Source of the DNA: Alphaproteobacteria bacterium
GTDB taxonomy: Bacteria; Pseudomonadota; Alphaproteobacteria; SHVP01
DNA: 64,000 nt
Assembly (NCBI GenBank): GCA_016869765.1
Contig: VGES01000020.1
Location: forward strand, 1 to 64,000
Direction of reading: 5' to 3'
The translations under genes and the position numbers were made by a program. Of the stretch, positions 28,378 through 38,836 are shown in pieces. The notes beneath the pieces were generated by a model. That model ran no database searches, was not told the DNA's origin, and saw only the letters and a list, made by a program, of their open reading frames with translations. The stretch's first letter is position 1; each line of letters starts with the position of its first letter.

Positions 28378-28393
28378 TTGGCACAGGTCTTGC
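28378..28393 (+). promoter_or_regulatory. Putative sigma-54 -24/-12 promoter
   Basis: TTGGCACA-GGTC-TTGC matches YTGGCACG-N4-TTGC with one mismatch; ~45 bp upstream of the downstream ATG. Confidence 0.65.
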
Positions 28394-28439
28394 GACCTTT
28401 TCCGCAGGAAACGCCCTAACACGCCGGGAGAAAACCGAA

Positions 28440-29135
28440 ATGCTCAGGGCTCTGTGGTTACGCTGGTGGCTGGCCAGCGTCGGTCTCGTCCTCGTAGCGC
28501 CTGTCGCCCATGCTGGGCAGGCGCCCTTTTCTGCGACCGTCGCCAAGGTCTGCCGCGACACGATTGCCCGCGTCGAACGCGAACAGGGGATCCCGAAGCT
28601 CCTGCTCTCGGCGATCGCGCTCGCAGAAACCGGGCGCTGGCACGCGGAACGGGGGGAAAGTATTGCCTGGCCGTGGACGGTGACCAGCGGCAAGGACTCG
28701 AGCTACCACCCCAACAAAGAAGCCGCGATTGCCCACGTCCGGGCGCTCCAGGCCAAAGGGGTGCGCAACATCGATGTGGGCTGTATGCAGGTCAACCTGC
28801 ATCATCATCGCCGCGCCTTCGAATCCCTCGAAGAGGCCTTCGACCCGGAGGCCAATGTCATGTACGCCGCTTCGTTCCTGAAGACGCTTCAGGGCGACCT
28901 CAAATCGTGGTCGCGGGCGGTCGCGCATTACCACTCGGCCACCCCCGAGCTGCACACGCGCTACAAGGAAAAGGTCGACAAACTCTGGCAGGGCGAGCGC
29001 CGGCGAGATGCGATCGAGCGGACGGAATCCGTGATGGCAGCCTATCGCGAACGTCAGGCCAAGCGCGAGTCCGACCAGGCCCAGCGGGCGATGAACCGGG
29101 CCAACATCCTGAGTCAGTTGGCGACGTCGCGCTGA
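28440..29135 (+). CDS. Lytic transglycosylase (SLT domain)
   Basis: Signal peptide; LLLSAIALAETGRWH, NIDVGCMQVNLHHH, FDPEANVMYAASFL. Confidence 0.85.
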   Translation: MLRALWLRWWLASVGLVLVAPVAHAGQAPFSATVAKVCRDTIARVEREQGIPKLLLSAIALAETGRWHAERGESIAWPWTVTSGKDSSYHPNKEAAIAHVRALQAKGVRNIDVGCMQVNLHHHRRAFESLEEAFDPEANVMYAASFLKTLQGDLKSWSRAVAHYHSATPELHTRYKEKVDKLWQGERRRDAIERTESVMAAYRERQAKRESDQAQRAMNRANILSQLATSR

Positions 29136-29166
29136 GATCAGAAACGAATCGTCGAACCGGCGGTCG

Positions 29167-30372
29167 TCACGTTTCGCGCGACGGCGGTGGCCGCCGCACC
29201 CGCCGCGCCGACGCCAGCGGAATATTTCCGGCCATCTCCTGGTTGTGGCGTCGCCCTCCCGGCTCGAAATCCTGCAGTCGGACGGGAATTCGTTTGCGAC
29301 CCCAAGTGCCGGGGGCTCCTTCGATTACACCCGCCATCGCCGTCCCGCATTTCCGGCAATGTCCGTCGGGCGTCAAGTTCCATTCATCCAATGCGTGCCA
29401 GTCACGACCGATCAAAACCTCGCCGCAATGGTGGCAATAGGTGCTCGACGCGGCGCGGTCGTGCACGTTGCCGACGTAGACGTAGCGCAGGCCGCGCCGC
29501 ACCGCGATACGCCGCGCCCGCAACAGGGTCTCGTGCGGCGTTCGCGGCTTATCGGTCATTTTCCAATCGGGATGAAAGGCCGTGAAATGAAGCGGCACGT
29601 CGGGACCCAGGTTGTCGAGGATCCACGACGTCATCGCGGTCAATTCCGAATCGGAATCGTTTTCGCCCGGGATCAGCAGAGTCGTGATCTCGAACCACAC
29701 CTTGGTCTCGCGCTTGAGGTAGACCAGCGTATCCAACACGGGCTGGAGGTGACCGCCGCAGACGCGGTGGTAGAACGCCTCGGTGAAGCCCTTGAGGTCG
29801 ACGTTGGCCGCATCCATCCATTCGTAAAACTCGCGGCGCGGCTCCTCGGTCATGTAACCCGCCGTGACCGCGACCGTCTTGATACCGGCCGCGCGGCACG
29901 CCTTGGCAACATCGACCGCATACTCGAGGAAGACGACCGGATCGTTGTAGGTAAATGCGATCGAGCGGCAATCCAGGGCCTGCGCCGCCCGAACCAACGT
30001 CTCGGGCGAGGCCGCGTCAGCCAGCGTGTCCATCGCACGCGACTTGCTCATGTCCCAGTTCTGGCAGAATTTGCACGTCAGGTTGCAGCCGGCGGTGCCG
30101 AACGACAGGATGGCCGAGCCCGGTAGGAAGTGGTTGAGCGGCTTTTTCTCGATCGGATCGACGCAGAAACCGCTCGACCGACCGTAGCTGGTCAGAACGA
30201 TTCCGTGTTCGCCGGCCCCGCGCACGAAACATAGGCCGCGTTGACCCGGGCGCAACCGGCAGAATCTAGGACAGATGTCGCACTGGAAGCGGCCGTCCTC
30301 GAGCCGATGCCAATATCGGCCGGGGACGGTGCTCGGCGATCTCAAGATCTCAGGACCCAGGACATCTTCCAT
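29167..30372 (-). CDS. amrS: AmmeMemoRadiSam system radical SAM enzyme
   Basis: CDICPRFCRLRPGQRGLCFVR, CNLTCKFCQNWD (CxxxCxxC), C-terminal YCHHCGEVLIGR. Confidence 0.92.
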   Translation of the reverse strand: MEDVLGPEILRSPSTVPGRYWHRLEDGRFQCDICPRFCRLRPGQRGLCFVRGAGEHGIVLTSYGRSSGFCVDPIEKKPLNHFLPGSAILSFGTAGCNLTCKFCQNWDMSKSRAMDTLADAASPETLVRAAQALDCRSIAFTYNDPVVFLEYAVDVAKACRAAGIKTVAVTAGYMTEEPRREFYEWMDAANVDLKGFTEAFYHRVCGGHLQPVLDTLVYLKRETKVWFEITTLLIPGENDSDSELTAMTSWILDNLGPDVPLHFTAFHPDWKMTDKPRTPHETLLRARRIAVRRGLRYVYVGNVHDRAASSTYCHHCGEVLIGRDWHALDEWNLTPDGHCRKCGTAMAGVIEGAPGTWGRKRIPVRLQDFEPGGRRHNQEMAGNIPLASARRVRRPPPSRET

Positions 30373-30454
30373 CGCGCGAACTCCTCGCCGCGACTACTGT
30401 GTACTAAGATGTGTCGGACGCGCCGAGGCCACAAGGGGCATCGGCGCCGATGCC

Positions 30455-31843
30455 ATGACGACAGCGGCCAATGTTCGCGCACCGGCGGTGGCCGGGACCT
30501 TCTACCCCGGCGATGCCGAGAAGCTAAAACGCTTGATCGACGGCTATCTCGGCGCCGTACCAATGCCGGCCGATCCCATACGCCCCCGGGCGATCATCGT
30601 GCCACACGCGGGCTACGTCTATTCGGGAGCCACCGCTGCCTACGCGTACGCGCCGCTCCGCGCCTTTGCCGGAACGATTTCGCGCGTCGTGCTGATCGGC
30701 CCGGCGCATCGCGTACCGTTTCGCGGCATCGCGCTGTCATCGGCCCGCGCGTTTCTCACGCCTCTCGGACCCATCCGCCAGGATCTGACGGCGATCGAAC
30801 GCTTGAAGACGATCGCGGGCGTGGTGGCGCTCGATGAGGCCCATCGGCTCGAGCACAGCCTCGAGGTCCAGTTGCCGTTTCTGCAGCGCGTCCTCGGCGA
30901 CTTCCGATTGGTGGCGCTGGTTGCCGGGGCGGTGACGCCTACGACGGTGGCCCAGGTTCTGTCGGTGTTCTACGACGATCCGGAAACGCTGCTCGTGATC
31001 AGCACCGATCTCAGTCACTACCACGACTACGACCGCGCCAAGGCGCTGGATCATCGCACCGTCGACGCGATTCTCGAGGGTACGACCAACGACATCAGCG
31101 ACGAGGGCGCATGCGGCCGGATTCCGGTCAAGGGTATGATGCAGATCGCGATGGAGCACGGCCTCAAAGCAACCTTGCTCGACTACCGCAATTCCGGTGA
31201 TACCGCTGGCAGCCGCGATCGCGTCGTGGGTTATGCCGCGTTGCGCTACGACGATCCGGCGTCCGCACACCTCGGCGTCCGCGATCAGGATCGCCTGCTC
31301 GACCTCGCGGAAGCATCGGTGCGTCACGGGCTGTCGACGGGACAACCGCCCACGATCGTGGTCGAATCCGAGAGCGAGGCGCTGCGGGCCCGCGGCGCCG
31401 CCTTCGTCACCCTGACCAAACACCACGTCCTGCGCGGCTGTATCGGCTCGCTCGCCGCCCACCGTCCCCTCGCCGCCGATGTCGTTGCCAATGCCTATTC
31501 GGCGGCGTTCAAGGACCCCCGCTTCCCGGCCCTCACGGCGGCCGAATGGCCGGAGCTCGAGATCGATATTTCGGTGCTGAGCCCGCCGATCGCATTTGCC
31601 GTCGCCTCCGAGGCCGACCTCCTCGGCCGCCTGCGGGTTGGGCGGGACGGCCTGATCCTGCAGGAGGGAAACACGCGCGCGACCTTCCTGCCCAGCGTCT
31701 GGGAGCAACTGCCGGATCCGAAGGTGTTCCTCGCCCACCTCAAGCGCAAAGCGGGGTTGGCCATCGATCACTGGAGCCCCGACCTCCGATTTTGGCGCTA
31801 TTCGACCTACGCGTTTTCCCGCCCGGTCCGACGGTCCTCCTGA
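30455..31843 (+). CDS. amrB: AmmeMemoRadiSam system proteins B and A fused (Memo-AMMECR1)
   Basis: Memo: RAPAVAGTFYPGDAEKL, IIVPHAGYVYSG, STDLSHYHDY; AMMECR1: GAAFVTLTKHHVLRGCIGSLAAHRPLAADVVANAYSAAFKDPRFPALT. Confidence 0.93.
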   Translation: MTTAANVRAPAVAGTFYPGDAEKLKRLIDGYLGAVPMPADPIRPRAIIVPHAGYVYSGATAAYAYAPLRAFAGTISRVVLIGPAHRVPFRGIALSSARAFLTPLGPIRQDLTAIERLKTIAGVVALDEAHRLEHSLEVQLPFLQRVLGDFRLVALVAGAVTPTTVAQVLSVFYDDPETLLVISTDLSHYHDYDRAKALDHRTVDAILEGTTNDISDEGACGRIPVKGMMQIAMEHGLKATLLDYRNSGDTAGSRDRVVGYAALRYDDPASAHLGVRDQDRLLDLAEASVRHGLSTGQPPTIVVESESEALRARGAAFVTLTKHHVLRGCIGSLAAHRPLAADVVANAYSAAFKDPRFPALTAAEWPELEIDISVLSPPIAFAVASEADLLGRLRVGRDGLILQEGNTRATFLPSVWEQLPDPKVFLAHLKRKAGLAIDHWSPDLRFWRYSTYAFSRPVRRSS

Positions 31844-31889
31844 AACCTGAAGATTCCCCCTGAATCCATTGATTCCGGCTGAAATTTGG

Positions 31890-31918
31890 TTGACAGAGGC
31901 GTTTGTCGTCCGCATTCT
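31890..31918 (+). promoter_or_regulatory. Putative sigma-70 promoter for M23 peptidase gene
   Basis: TTGACA - 17 bp - CATTCT; the -10 element is weak. Confidence 0.35.
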
Positions 31919-31974
31919 GCCGCCTCGTTTGGGATTTGTGCGTCCTTTCAAGGGGTTCGTGAGGGGTTCGCGCG

Positions 31975-33399
31975 TTGGGCCGTCGCTGGGATCAAGAGGA
32001 AGTCGCTGGACCGTCCCCGGTCGGGGCGCTCGAAGCGCCGTCCGAGCGCGCGCATTCGTGGCTCCACACCGGCCGCTTGGCCCTGCTCGGGGCGGTCACC
32101 GGCGCCATCGTTGCCGTGATCGCTGCCTACGTGCTGGACGCCAGCGGCGTCACGGTGCGCATTCGTGACAACCCTGTTCGTTCTAGCGTCAGCGCCTTGG
32201 CCGAGTTGACCGATGCGGAGCTGACTTCCCTCGCCGCGGTATCGCGCAACTCCTTGCCGATGAATACCCCGATCGAACGCACGATCCGGGTCGCCCGCGG
32301 TTCCACGCTGACCAGCTCGCTGCTCGAAATCGGCATCGATCGCGATCAGGTCCAGCAAGCGGTGTCCGCTCTATCGACGCTGTTCGATCCGCGTGCGTTG
32401 ACACAGGGCCAACGCATCAACGTCACGTATCTCGACGTCGGTCGGCGCGAGCGCGTGTTACAGACGGTCGCGATTCCTCTCAGCCCGACGCGCGAAATTC
32501 GAGCCTATCGTGGCGTCGGCGAGGGCTTCATTCCGGAGAACCTGACCAAGAAGCTCGAGCGCGTGCTCGCGCGTTATTCCGGCACGATCGAGGACAGCTT
32601 CTATGTCGCCAACAAGCGTGCCGGGGTCCCCGACAGCGTGATCATGGAACTGATCCGCATGTTCAGCTGGGACGTCGACTTTCAACGCGATATCCAGCGC
32701 GGCGACCAATTCGAGCTTCTGCTCGAGTACTTCCACGACGAGGAGCGCGAACCGGTCAAGATCGGCAACGTGTTGTATGCCGCGCTACGCAGTGGCGGCG
32801 AAACTCTGCGCCTCTATCGCCATCAGATGGGCGATGGCACAGTCGACTACTTCAACCCCGAGGGCGAGAGCGTTCGTAAGGCGCTGCTGCGCACGCCACT
32901 CGATGGCGCCCGAATAACCTCGACCTTCGGCAACCGCCGTCACCCGATCCTCGGATTCACCACGGTCCACCGCGGCGTCGACTTCGCCGCCCCGACGGGC
33001 ACCCCGGTGAATGCGGCCGGCGACGGCGTCATCGAAATGGCGAATTTCAACGGCAACTACGGCAACTACGTCTTGCTGCGGCACAACCAGCGCTACCGGA
33101 CGGCCTATGGGCACCTCAGCTCGTTTGCCAAGGGCGTCAAACCTGGCAAGCGCGTTCGCCAGGGCGAAATCATCGGGTTCGTCGGCTCGACTGGTCTTTC
33201 GACCGGCGCCCACCTGCACTACGAGGTCCACGAGGGTGAACGACAGGTGAACCCGCTGAGCATCAAAGTGGCGGGTGGTCAGAAGCTCAAGGGACCCGAC
33301 CTAAACCGGTTCGTCGCCGAACGCGCCCAGATCGAGATGCGTCTCGCCGCCACCCCGGCCGCGACGACCAAGTTGGCCGCGGACCTGACCCGACGCTGA
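31975..33399 (+). CDS. M23 family metallopeptidase (peptidoglycan endopeptidase)
   Basis: Single N-terminal TM; RHPILGFTTVHRGVDFAAPTGTPV, STGLSTGAHLHYEV; possible TTG start. Confidence 0.9.
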   Translation: MGRRWDQEEVAGPSPVGALEAPSERAHSWLHTGRLALLGAVTGAIVAVIAAYVLDASGVTVRIRDNPVRSSVSALAELTDAELTSLAAVSRNSLPMNTPIERTIRVARGSTLTSSLLEIGIDRDQVQQAVSALSTLFDPRALTQGQRINVTYLDVGRRERVLQTVAIPLSPTREIRAYRGVGEGFIPENLTKKLERVLARYSGTIEDSFYVANKRAGVPDSVIMELIRMFSWDVDFQRDIQRGDQFELLLEYFHDEEREPVKIGNVLYAALRSGGETLRLYRHQMGDGTVDYFNPEGESVRKALLRTPLDGARITSTFGNRRHPILGFTTVHRGVDFAAPTGTPVNAAGDGVIEMANFNGNYGNYVLLRHNQRYRTAYGHLSSFAKGVKPGKRVRQGEIIGFVGSTGLSTGAHLHYEVHEGERQVNPLSIKVAGGQKLKGPDLNRFVAERAQIEMRLAATPAATTKLAADLTRR

Positions 33400-33405
33400 C
33401 CGCGG

Positions 33406-36006
33406 CTAGGCCGCCTGGTCGACGTTGACCGCGACGCCGTTCAGCACCAAACCTTTCTCGTTCGCCGTGACCTCGACCGTATCCCCGTCACGAATCTTGC
33501 CTTCGAGCAACTGCGTCGCCAGGGCGTTTTGCAGTTGGCGCTGGATCACCCGTTTCAACGGACGCGCCCCGTAGGTCGGGTCGTAACCAGCGTCGCCCAA
33601 CCAGCGGCGCGCCCTGTCGTCGATGACGAGGGCGACCTTGCGGTCCGACAGGAGTCTTTCGAGGTGGCGCAACTGGATGGTGACGATGCCATCCATGTGC
33701 AACCGGCTCAGGCGATGGAACAGGATCGTCTCGTCCAGGCGGTTGAGAAACTCGGGCCGGAACGCCGCGCGCACGACCTCCATGACCTGGGGCGCGACCG
33801 CTGCCGTATCCTGACCATCCTGTTGATTGGCCAGAATGTCCGAGCCGAGGTTGGACGTGAGGATGATCACCGTATTGGTGAAGTCGACCGTTCGTCCCTG
33901 CCCGTCGGTCAGACGGCCATCGTCGAGAACTTGAAGCAGAACGTTGAAAACGTCGGGATGGGCCTTCTCGACCTCGTCGAAGAGGATGACCTGGTAGGGA
34001 CGGCGGCGGACCGCCTCGGTCAGGGCCCCGCCCTCGTCATATCCGACATAGCCCGGCGGGGCACCGATGAGGCGGGCGACCGAGTGTTTTTCCATGTACT
34101 CCGACATGTCGATGCGCACCATGGCGGCATCGTCGTCGAACAGGAAGAGCGCAAGCGCCTTGGAAAGCTCCGTCTTGCCGACTCCGGTCGGCCCCAGGAA
34201 CAAGAATGACCCGATGGGCCGATTGGGGTCTTGCAGGCCGGCGCGCGCCCGGCGTACGGCGTTCGCGACTGCGACGATCGCGTCGTCCTGGCCTACCACC
34301 CGCTGCCGCAGGTTGTCCTCCATCCGGAGCAGTTTGTCGCGTTCGCCTTCGAGCATCTTCTCGACCGGAACACCGGTCCAGCGCGAGACCACCCCGGCGA
34401 TCTCCTCGTCGGTGACCTCCTCCTTGAGCATGGTCTTGCCGCCTGCGGCCTGCGCGGCGGCCAGTTCTTTCTCGAGCGCTGGAATGGTGCCGTAGGTCAG
34501 TTCGCCAGCCTTCGCCAGGTCTCCCTTCCGCCGCGCGGCCTCGAGCGCGCCGCGGGCCTGTTCGAGCTTCTCTTTGACCCGCTGAGCGCTGCTCAGCTTG
34601 GTTTTTTCCGCCGTCCACTGGGCGGTCAAGGCTGCGGATTGTTTCTCCAGTTCGGCGAGTTCGCCCTCGAGCGCCGTCAGGCGTTCCCGCGACGCGGCAT
34701 CACTCTCCTTCTTCAGCGCCTCGCGCTCGATCTTTAGCTGGATGATGCGACGATCCAGTTCGTCGATCGCCTCGGGCTTGGAGTCGACCTGCATACGCAG
34801 GCGGCTCGCTGCCTCGTCCACGAGGTCGATGGCTTTGTCGGGGAGAAAACGATCCGTGATGTAGCGGTTCGACATCGTCGCAGCGGCGACGATCGCACCG
34901 TCGGTGATCCGTACCCCGTGATGGAGTTCGTATTTCTCTTTGAGGCCGCGCAGGATCGAGATCGTGTCTTCGACAGTCGGTTCGGAGACGAAGACCGACT
35001 GAAAACGCCGGGCCAGAGCCGCGTCTTTCTCGATGTGTTTGCGGTACTCATCGAGGGTCGTCGCCCCGATGCAATGCAACTCGCCCCTAGCCAGCGCCGG
35101 CTTGAACAAGTTCGAGGCGTCCATGGCACCCTCGGCCTTGCCGGCGCCGACCAGGGTGTGCAGTTCGTCGATAAACAGGACGATCTCGCCTTCGGCCGAC
35201 GAAATTTCGGCCAGAACCGCCTTCAAGCGCTCCTCGAACTCGCCGCGATACTTGGCGCCGGCCAGCATGGCGCCGAGATCGAGCGCCATCAGCCGGCGGT
35301 CGCGCAGGCTCTCGGGAACATCGCCATTGACGATGCGCAAGGCCAATCCCTCGACGATGGCGGTCTTGCCGACACCGGGTTCGCCGATGAGCACCGGGTT
35401 GTTCTTGGTGCGGCGCGATAGAACCTGGATCGTCCGACGAATCTCTTCGTCGCGACCGATTACGGGATCGAGTTTGCCGTCGCGAGCGGCAGCCGTCAGG
35501 TCGCGAGCATACTTCTTGAGGGCGTCGTAGGCGTTCTCCGCCGTCGCGGACGTGGCCGTGCGCCCCTTGCGAATCTCGTTGATCGCGGCGTTGAGCGCCT
35601 GGGCGGTGACCCCCGCATTGCGCAGGATATCGGCGGCCGGCGTTCCGGAGGCTAACGCCAAACCGAGAAGCAATCGTTCCGCCGTGACGAAGCTGTCCCC
35701 GGCTTTGTCCGCGAGTTTTTCTACAGCTTCCGTGAAGCGGGCAAATTCGGGGCTGAGGTAGACCTGTCCCGCGCCAGCGCCCTCAACCTTGGGGAGTTTG
35801 GCCAGAGCCGCCGCGGTTTCCTGACGAACCTGCTCGGCTCGACCGCCAGCGCGGGCGATCAGGTTGGCCGCAAGACCCTCTTTGTCGTCGATGAGAACGG
35901 AGAGCATATGCTCCGGCGTCAAACGCTGATGACCGGAACGAAGAGCTAGGGTCTGGGCAGATTGAACAAAGCCGCGCGACCGCTCGGTGTACTTCTCTGG
36001 GTCCAT
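33406..36006 (-). CDS. clpB: ATP-dependent chaperone ClpB
   Basis: Two Walker A motifs [10 protein letters not shown] and [10 protein letters not shown]; coiled-coil middle domain; Clp N domain. Confidence 0.97.
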   Translation of the reverse strand: MDPEKYTERSRGFVQSAQTLALRSGHQRLTPEHMLSVLIDDKEGLAANLIARAGGRAEQVRQETAAALAKLPKVEGAGAGQVYLSPEFARFTEAVEKLADKAGDSFVTAERLLLGLALASGTPAADILRNAGVTAQALNAAINEIRKGRTATSATAENAYDALKKYARDLTAAARDGKLDPVIGRDEEIRRTIQVLSRRTKNNPVLIGEPGVGKTAIVEGLALRIVNGDVPESLRDRRLMALDLGAMLAGAKYRGEFEERLKAVLAEISSAEGEIVLFIDELHTLVGAGKAEGAMDASNLFKPALARGELHCIGATTLDEYRKHIEKDAALARRFQSVFVSEPTVEDTISILRGLKEKYELHHGVRITDGAIVAAATMSNRYITDRFLPDKAIDLVDEAASRLRMQVDSKPEAIDELDRRIIQLKIEREALKKESDAASRERLTALEGELAELEKQSAALTAQWTAEKTKLSSAQRVKEKLEQARGALEAARRKGDLAKAGELTYGTIPALEKELAAAQAAGGKTMLKEEVTDEEIAGVVSRWTGVPVEKMLEGERDKLLRMEDNLRQRVVGQDDAIVAVANAVRRARAGLQDPNRPIGSFLFLGPTGVGKTELSKALALFLFDDDAAMVRIDMSEYMEKHSVARLIGAPPGYVGYDEGGALTEAVRRRPYQVILFDEVEKAHPDVFNVLLQVLDDGRLTDGQGRTVDFTNTVIILTSNLGSDILANQQDGQDTAAVAPQVMEVVRAAFRPEFLNRLDETILFHRLSRLHMDGIVTIQLRHLERLLSDRKVALVIDDRARRWLGDAGYDPTYGARPLKRVIQRQLQNALATQLLEGKIRDGDTVEVTANEKGLVLNGVAVNVDQAA

Positions 36007-36165
36007 CTCGTCCCTCGATCAAGGCAACGATTCGATGCACAGATGCGCACCCGCCGTGCCCCGACAGGCGGCAGCACGGCTTGTTTCCTTAGATGGGTGT
36101 TGCGCCCCGATCACACAAGGGTGCGCGCGCCGAAATGTCGCGATCGGCGCGCGGTGCTGGCGCCG

Positions 36166-36642
36166 CTAGCGTTCGCCGCCCTGGCTGTCGGGGTCCTCGG
36201 TCGGAGCCGCCGTCAACTGCGCATCGCCGGACGGTGTTTCGCTGTGCAGCGGTTCGATGACCTCCGGACTGTCGAAGTCCCCATAGAAGTCGTCGTCGCC
36301 CGGGCCCTGGAGGCGCCCTTGCTGATGCTGCTGTTGGCCCTGCTGATGTTGGGGCTGCCCCCCGTTCTGGCGCTCGGCTTCGCGACGGGCCGTGAACGCC
36401 GCATGAAGACGAAAGTAGTGTTCGGCGTGCTGGTAGAAGTTCTCGGCGGCAACCCTATCCCCGCTCGAAGAGGCGTCCCGGGCCAGCGCCAAATACTTGT
36501 CGAACACCTGCGCCGCGGTACCGCGAAGTTTCACTCCGGGGCCGTTCGATTCGAAGCTGCGGTTGGGACCGAAGTTGAACGGGCGCTTGCCGTTCGGCCG
36601 CCCCGACCGCTGGCGCCGTTGATGATTTCCACCCTGTCTCAT
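36166..36642 (-). CDS. DUF4167 domain protein
   Basis: MRQGGNHQRRQRSGRPNGKRPFNFGPNRSFESNGPGVKLRGTAAQVFDKYLALARDASSSGDRVAAENFYQHAEHYFR. Confidence 0.92.
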   Translation of the reverse strand: MRQGGNHQRRQRSGRPNGKRPFNFGPNRSFESNGPGVKLRGTAAQVFDKYLALARDASSSGDRVAAENFYQHAEHYFRLHAAFTARREAERQNGGQPQHQQGQQQHQQGRLQGPGDDDFYGDFDSPEVIEPLHSETPSGDAQLTAAPTEDPDSQGGER

Positions 36643-36813
36643 GCGTTCCTGCCGCCCTTGTGCGGATGTGCTCAGACACGGAACCAGATTCCGAGGGATT
36701 CCGGTTCTCAGCCCTCGACCGCTCGACGTTGACGTTTGAAGGCGGCCTGCTCCCAAACTCGCTGGAGCGTTCTGGCCCTGGCCCCCGGTTGAAAGCTAGT
36801 CCGAAGGCCTGCG

Positions 36814-37719
36814 CTAATCCACCCCTTTTTTGACCTCTTGCGGCGCTTTGTCCCTTGCCTTGAGCACCAGGCAGCGGGCGATCCCGGCGAGATCCCGGGG
36901 TCGGTCGGTCACGATCAACTCGGCCGCGCCGAACAGGCTTGCGACCGGATCTGCCTGGCCCGCCCCAACCTCGATGACAGCCACGCCTCCGCTGCGCAGC
37001 AACGATCGGATCATCGGCGCCAGGCGGCGATACGCTTCGAGTCCGTCCGCCCCACCCGACAGCGCGACATGCGGATCGTAGGCACGCACCTCGGGGGACA
37101 AACTCGCGATTTCGGCCGCCGCCACATAGGGCGGGTTGGCCAACACGAGATCGAACTCGGCGGATACGGCCGTCGACCAGTCGCCGACCACGAACTGCGC
37201 CCGATCGCGCAAACCGAGCATCTGCGCATTTCGCCGTGCCGTCCGCACCGCATCGAAGGAGCGATCGATCCCGACCCCCGACGCGAGCCGATTCTCTTGC
37301 AGATACGCGAGCAGCAGGCACCCGGTGCCGGTTCCCAGGTCGAGCAAGCGACACGGCCGACATCGATCACGCAGGGCCAGGGCAGTCGCAATCAGGGTCT
37401 CGGAGTCGGGACGCGGGTCCAAGGTCTCCTTCGATAAGTAGAAAGAGAGGCCCCAGAACTCGCGTCGGCCGAGGATGCGCGAAACCGGTTCTCCCGCCGC
37501 TCGCCGCTCGACGAAGGAGAAAAATTCGTTCCCAACGCCCACGGGAATCGGCTGGTGCGGGTCGGCGAGAAGGGTCTCACGCGAAAGTCGAGCGCTCGCT
37601 TCGAGCAACAATCGAGCGTCGCGGCGCGGCCCCTCGATGCCGACCGTTCGCAACCGCCGCGTCGCCTGGCACAGCACGCGCCCGACGGTCAGAGCCGGGT
37701 CACGATCGGCCTCAACCAT
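36814..37719 (-). CDS. prmC: Peptide chain release factor N(5)-glutamine methyltransferase
   Basis: [24 protein letters not shown] (NPPY); directly downstream of prfA. Confidence 0.95.
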   Translation of the reverse strand: MVEADRDPALTVGRVLCQATRRLRTVGIEGPRRDARLLLEASARLSRETLLADPHQPIPVGVGNEFFSFVERRAAGEPVSRILGRREFWGLSFYLSKETLDPRPDSETLIATALALRDRCRPCRLLDLGTGTGCLLLAYLQENRLASGVGIDRSFDAVRTARRNAQMLGLRDRAQFVVGDWSTAVSAEFDLVLANPPYVAAAEIASLSPEVRAYDPHVALSGGADGLEAYRRLAPMIRSLLRSGGVAVIEVGAGQADPVASLFGAAELIVTDRPRDLAGIARCLVLKARDKAPQEVKKGVD

Positions 37720-38788
37720 CGCCGAGCCGGGCCAATCGTTCCGCTTGGTCGTTGGCGACCAGCCCATCGATCATCTCGTCGAGACCTTCGGCATTGATCA
37801 ACCGATCGAGCTTGTGGAGGGTCAAATTGATGCGATGGTCGGTAACCCGGTTCTGCGGAAAATTGTAGGTGCGAACCCGCTCTGAACGATCGCCCGAACC
37901 GATCTGGCTTCGGCGGGTCTCGGCCCGGGCTTCGTCGCGCATCTGGCGTTCCCGCTCGTAGAGCCGGGCACGCAGGATCTTCATCGCCTTGGCGCGGTTC
38001 TTGTGCTGCGATTTCTCATCCTGCTGCGAGACGACGATCCCCGTCGGAAGATGCGTGATCCGCACGGCGCTATCGGTGGTGTTGACGGACTGTCCACCCG
38101 GCCCGGAGGAGCGAAACACATCGATCCGGAGATCCTTGTCCTCGATCTTGATGTCGACATCCTCGGCTTCGGGAAGCACGGCCACCGTGGCCGCCGAAGT
38201 GTGAATGCGGCCGCTCGCCTCGGTGACCGGAATCCGTTGGACACGGTGGACGCCGGACTCGAATTTCAAGCGGGCGAACACGCCGCGGCCCGAAATCGAC
38301 GCCGCCGCGTCCTTGATTCCCCCCAAGTCGCTTTCCGAAACGTGCATGATCTCGAACGTCCAGCCGCGGGCATCGGCGTAACGCTGATACATGCGAAACA
38401 GGTCAGCCGCGAACAACGCCGCCTCGTCCCCGCCCGTTCCGGCTCGCACTTCGAGAATCGCGTTCTTGGCATCCGCCTCGTCGGCCGGGAGCAACATGAT
38501 CTGTAGATGGCGTTCGAGGGCCGGCCTGTTGGCCAGAGCCGTATCGAGTTCCGCCTGCGCCAGCGATCGCATGTCGGGGTCCGCCGTCTTGTCATTGAGA
38601 ATGTCGCGCAGGCCCGAAATCTCGTCGTCGGCGCGGCGCAACTGACGGATCGCCGCGACCACGGGCGTCAGCTCGGCGTACTCCTTCGACAACCGAGCGA
38701 ACGAGTCTTGCCCGCCGCCCGCGTTGAGGGCCTGCTCGATGTCGGCAAACCGCGCCAGCACCTGATCGAGTTTTTGGGGGGCAATCAC
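37712..38788 (-). CDS. prfA: Peptide chain release factor 1
   Basis: [38 protein letters not shown] (GGQ motif). Confidence 0.97.
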   Translation of the reverse strand: MIAPQKLDQVLARFADIEQALNAGGGQDSFARLSKEYAELTPVVAAIRQLRRADDEISGLRDILNDKTADPDMRSLAQAELDTALANRPALERHLQIMLLPADEADAKNAILEVRAGTGGDEAALFAADLFRMYQRYADARGWTFEIMHVSESDLGGIKDAAASISGRGVFARLKFESGVHRVQRIPVTEASGRIHTSAATVAVLPEAEDVDIKIEDKDLRIDVFRSSGPGGQSVNTTDSAVRITHLPTGIVVSQQDEKSQHKNRAKAMKILRARLYERERQMRDEARAETRRSQIGSGDRSERVRTYNFPQNRVTDHRINLTLHKLDRLINAEGLDEMIDGLVANDQAERLARLGDG

Positions 38789-38836
38789 AGCGTCGTAACC
38801 GTCGGCGTGCGTAAGAAGAAGCGGGCAAACTGGTCG

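Noticed and set aside
30737-31951. 404-aa minus-strand ORF
   Set aside because: Antisense to the Memo-AMMECR1 fusion gene, whose motifs are clear
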